Position numbers and translations under genes: made by a program. From positions 1 to 8,512 of the forward strand of contig JAKQKW010000050.1 in NCBI GenBank assembly GCA_029560455.1: a stretch of 8,512 nt of DNA, in the 5' to 3' direction. The notes under the pieces are model-generated. The model was not told the origin of the DNA. It saw only the letters and a list, made by a program, of their open reading frames with translations, and made no database searches. The DNA is from Candidatus Rifleibacteriota bacterium (GTDB taxonomy: Bacteria; Riflebacteria; Ozemobacteria; Ozemobacterales; Ozemobacteraceae). Shown here one piece after another: positions 5,888 to 8,512 of this stretch (its first letter is position 1; every line of letters begins with the position of its first letter).

Positions 5888-7363
5888 CTATGTGCCGCAG
5901 AAGGTCTGGTAGTCAGCCTCAGCCAGGCCGGGCGGTTCTGTGAGAAATTCAAATTCCGGTTTCTCGGTGAAAGGATTAGCCAGGGCTTTCAAAAGCAGGT
6001 TAAGGGGTGCCTGGTCGCGTTTTTCGACCATTGCGGCGAGTATTTCTTCCACTCTGTGATTGCGCGGAATATATGCCGGGTTGGTTGCCAGCATCAATGC
6101 CTGTGCCTTTTCCGGGTTCCAGTCGGGGTTGATCGCCTGCTCTCTTTCGAGCCTGACCTGCCAGGCCAGATACCAGGCGGCGGCATCTTCTGAATGCGGC
6201 AGCTGTTCGGGCGGGTAGGTATGGACTACTGCGTGAGAAAGCATTCTGAAAGTGTTGGTAAAATCGAGTCGGTGCGCGCGCATCAGTTTCAACAGGTCTT
6301 CGAACAGGGCAGAATCATTCTCGAGCGGGTGATTGAAGCCGAGCTTTTGTCGCATGCCCCGCAGCCAGTGATTCAGGTAAATTTTCGGAAACGAGTCGAT
6401 GGCCGCGTGCGCCAGTTTCAGTGCCTGCGCCGGTTCAGGGTGCAGCAGTGGCAGAAGGGCCTCTGCAAGCCGCGCCAGGTTCCACTGGGCCATGATTGGC
6501 TGGTTTCCGTAGGCGTAGCGGCCCTGATAATCTATTGAACTGAACACCGTAAGCGGGTTGAAGACGTTCATGAAAGCGCAGGGGCCATAATCGATGGTTT
6601 CACCTGAAATGGCCATGTTATCGGAGTTCATGACGCCATGAATGAACCCGACGTTCATCCATCTTGCGATCAGGCCTGCCTGAAGATCGATCACTCTCTG
6701 GTAGAAGCTCAAATAGGGATTCTCACAATCCATGCATTCGGGAAAATGCCTTGTGATTGTGTAGTCAGCAATGGTTCGCAGCAGTTCAGGATTTTCACAG
6801 GCGGCGGCATACTGAAAAGTGCCGACTCTGATGTGGCTGGCGGCGACGCGGGTCAGAACCGCGCCGGGCAAAGGTCTTTCGCGATGTACCGTTTCGCCGG
6901 TTTCGACGACGGCGAGGCTGCGCGTTGTGGGTATGCCAAGCGCCGCCATTGCTTCGCTGATTATGTATTCGCGCAACATTGGCCCGAGAGCGGCCCGGCC
7001 ATCACCACGGCGCGAATAGCGTGTCTGACCTGAGCCTTTGAGCTGTATGTCGAAACGCCTGCCATCGGGGGGGCAGTGCTCGCCAAGAACGATGGCCCGG
7101 CCATCGCCAAGCATGACAAAATTGCCGAACTGATGGCCGGCGTAGGCCTGGGCCAGCGGTGCGGCTCCTTCCGGGACAGCGTTGCCGGCAAGAATTGCCA
7201 GATCGGTTTCAGACGGCACCGGTTCGGTTGTAAGCCACAACTCTTTCGCCAGTCTGGTGTTGAAAATGCATGGCCTGGGGGCTTTGACCGGCACCGGCTC
7301 GATTTGCTGATAAAAGCCTTCGGGCAGACGGGCATAGCTGTTGTCAAAGTTCCATCTGAGCAT
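5888..7363 (-). CDS. selO: SelO family protein AMPylase (YdiU)
   Basis: The 491-residue product belongs to the SelO/YdiU family, pseudokinases that bind ATP in a flipped orientation and transfer AMP to Ser, Thr or Tyr of target proteins. In E. coli this is linked to oxidative-stress responses. Visible family motifs in order are: AYAGHQFGNFVMLGDGRA (73-90), FDIQLKGSGQTRYSRRGDGRA (104-124, with K109 the ATP-contacting Lys), REYIISEAMAALGIPTTRS (131-149), HGVMNSDNM (242-250, with D248 and N249) and IDYGPCAFM (257-265, with D258 as the DFG-like metal ligand). The protein ends CGT: Cys489 sits where animal SelO has selenocysteine and most bacterial members have Cys. It is encoded by TGC, so no selenocysteine is used. 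The length is near the usual 480-490 residues. The start follows the kinase stop by three bases (TGA AAA ATG) with no clear Shine-Dalgarno, suggesting translational coupling. The gap to tnaA is 114 bases. Confidence 0.95.
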   Translation of the reverse strand: MLRWNFDNSYARLPEGFYQQIEPVPVKAPRPCIFNTRLAKELWLTTEPVPSETDLAILAGNAVPEGAAPLAQAYAGHQFGNFVMLGDGRAIVLGEHCPPDGRRFDIQLKGSGQTRYSRRGDGRAALGPMLREYIISEAMAALGIPTTRSLAVVETGETVHRERPLPGAVLTRVAASHIRVGTFQYAAACENPELLRTIADYTITRHFPECMDCENPYLSFYQRVIDLQAGLIARWMNVGFIHGVMNSDNMAISGETIDYGPCAFMNVFNPLTVFSSIDYQGRYAYGNQPIMAQWNLARLAEALLPLLHPEPAQALKLAHAAIDSFPKIYLNHWLRGMRQKLGFNHPLENDSALFEDLLKLMRAHRLDFTNTFRMLSHAVVHTYPPEQLPHSEDAAAWYLAWQVRLEREQAINPDWNPEKAQALMLATNPAYIPRNHRVEEILAAMVEKRDQAPLNLLLKALANPFTEKPEFEFLTEPPGLAEADYQTFCGT

Positions 7364-7366
7364 TTT

Positions 7367-8512
7367 TCAGTCTACCACAACCGGGAGCACGACTTCGAAG
7401 CGGCTGCCCTGACCCGATGCGCTCTTAAGACTGATTTTCCCATTCAGCCCATCCACAAGTTTTTTTACAATGCTCAGCCCGAGGCCAATGCCGCCAAATT
7501 TTCTTTTGGTACCGAGGCTGACCTGGTAAAAAGCTTCGAAGATTTTTTCCTGAAGGTCATCAGGGATGCCGATGCCCTTGTCTGAGACGGCTATTACAAG
7601 GTTGTGGTTCTCTTTTTTCAGCTCAAGAGTCACGCTGGTTCTGTCACAGAACTTGAAGGCATTTACCAGAAGGTTGGCGATGATCTGTTCGACAGCCTGT
7701 CGGCTTGCTTCGATTTTGACCGATTCATCGGGTATGATTTCGGTATACCGGCATTCGCTGGTTTGCTGATGTGCAGCACTGATAGATCTTATAAAATTGA
7801 GGGGTTCGGCAAGGGTGAAGATCTCTTTTTCATATTTCAGACTGCCGCTTTCGAGTCTTGAGAATTCAAGCAGGTCATTCACCATTTTTTCAAGATGCTT
7901 TGAATTTTCTTCGATCTCACAGGCGACACCGGTAATTTTTTGCGATTCGACCAGTTTTTCAAGAGTTTTGTTCTTTAACAGAGCGCTGTAGCCTCTGATA
8001 ACGGTAAGGGGAGTTTTCAACTCATGGCTTACCATTGTGAGAAATTCTGATTTGGCGCGACTGGCCTCTTCGGCGCGGTTTTTTGCAATAACCAGCTCAT
8101 TTTCGGTTTTTTTTCTGAGGCTTATTTCCTGTTCGAGCTGACTGATTTCTTCTTTTTTCAGCTGGGTTTCTTCGCGCGACTTTGACAATTCAAGCATGGC
8201 AGCTCTGATGCTGCTCTCCAGACGTTTATAAACAGCCAGGCCTTCGGTTTCGCCAAAAATTTCGACAAGTGTCGTAACCGGCGGCAGTCTGTCTGACTCC
8301 GGGTTCATGAGAAACTTTATCGTATTCTCGGTTCGGCGAAGACCAAGCGCCACGAGAACGTAGCCCAGGGCAATCGGAACATGCACCGGATTTCCGGGGA
8401 TGTCGAGCAGAGGAATCGAAGGGAACAGGCCAGCATAAACGGCGCAGCCGAAGCTGAAAATTACGGTGCCAACCGCGATCAGGCGGGCAGAATGAACGAG
8501 CCGGCCTTTTCC
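7367..8512 (-). CDS. Membrane sensor histidine kinase, 5' end outside the window
   Basis: The reading frame is open to the right edge, so the gene begins outside. An internal GTG at 8386 should not be taken as the start, because the 42 codons upstream continue the protein with a clear membrane segment. Counting the first codon at 8512 as residue 1, hydrophobic segments lie at about 9-30 (LIAVGTVIFSFGCAVYAGLF) and 45-58 (VPIALGYVLVALGL), joined by a proline-rich turn. A soluble linker follows, then a long coiled coil at about 105-155. The HisKA domain has SHELKTP with phospho-accepting H163. The HATPase domain has the N box NLLVNAFKF (N284), the G1 box SDKGIGI (D311), the F box FEAFYQ and the G2 box GGIGLGLSI (340-348). 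It should autophosphorylate and pass phosphate to a response regulator, but none is encoded here. The sensed signal cannot be read from this part. selO follows after three bases. Confidence 0.93.
   Translation of the reverse strand, partial: GKGRLVHSARLIAVGTVIFSFGCAVYAGLFPSIPLLDIPGNPVHVPIALGYVLVALGLRRTENTIKFLMNPESDRLPPVTTLVEIFGETEGLAVYKRLESSIRAAMLELSKSREETQLKKEEISQLEQEISLRKKTENELVIAKNRAEEASRAKSEFLTMVSHELKTPLTVIRGYSALLKNKTLEKLVESQKITGVACEIEENSKHLEKMVNDLLEFSRLESGSLKYEKEIFTLAEPLNFIRSISAAHQQTSECRYTEIIPDESVKIEASRQAVEQIIANLLVNAFKFCDRTSVTLELKKENHNLVIAVSDKGIGIPDDLQEKIFEAFYQVSLGTKRKFGGIGLGLSIVKKLVDGLNGKISLKSASGQGSRFEVVLPVVVD

Noticed and set aside
7369..7379. TGTGGTAGACT before selO as a true promoter
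   Set aside because: The bases are the last codons of the kinase gene, and a start site seven bases downstream would fall at or inside the selO ATG. Kept only as a motif occurrence. The eleven-base identity with 139-149 is within chance for this window size.

Overview
The window looks like an ordinary chromosomal segment of a Gram-negative bacterium. The GC content is moderate (roughly half by eye), the standard code is used, and one protein has a signal peptide followed by a beta-strand-rich, barrel-like body. I cannot name the phylum from the sequence. There are no RNA genes, insertion sequences, phage genes or CRISPR arrays. No gene-free stretch exceeds about 200 bases.

Layout. At the left edge, the first 32 codons of a minus-strand gene run off the window (97 to 1). 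A 203-base divergent intergenic region (98-300) follows. It holds candidate extended -10 promoters on both strands and an intrinsic-terminator hairpin only about 20 bases ahead of the next gene. That plus-strand gene (301-1095) encodes a secreted, probably outer-membrane, beta-barrel protein resembling YjbH-type proteins. Everything to its right is on the minus strand. Read in transcription order these genes are: a membrane sensor histidine kinase whose 5' end is outside the window (8512-7367); selO, a protein AMPylase of the pseudokinase fold (7363-5888, three bases after the kinase stop); a 114-base gap carrying a promoter; a tryptophanase (5773-4400); a 46-base gap filled by a strong GC-rich hairpin; and a 1099-residue zinc-ribbon / class III adenylate cyclase / AAA ATPase / TPR protein (4353-1054). 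The 3' end of the cyclase gene overlaps the convergent barrel gene by 42 bases.

How they may work together. Kinase and selO look translationally coupled. tnaA has its own promoter and strong ribosome binding site and probably reads through into the cyclase gene, so indole production from tryptophan and cAMP production may be co-transcribed. This link is inferred from position only. The cyclase has the layout of soluble, bicarbonate-type (class IIIb) cyclases and the Lys/Ser substrate pair expected of that subclass.

The least expected signals are regulatory. The heptamer TGTGGTA occurs four times in the window. Three copies lie in the two true promoter-bearing gaps, each positioned as an extended -10 element. 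The leader of the barrel gene can form two mutually exclusive structures, a terminator and an antiterminator.
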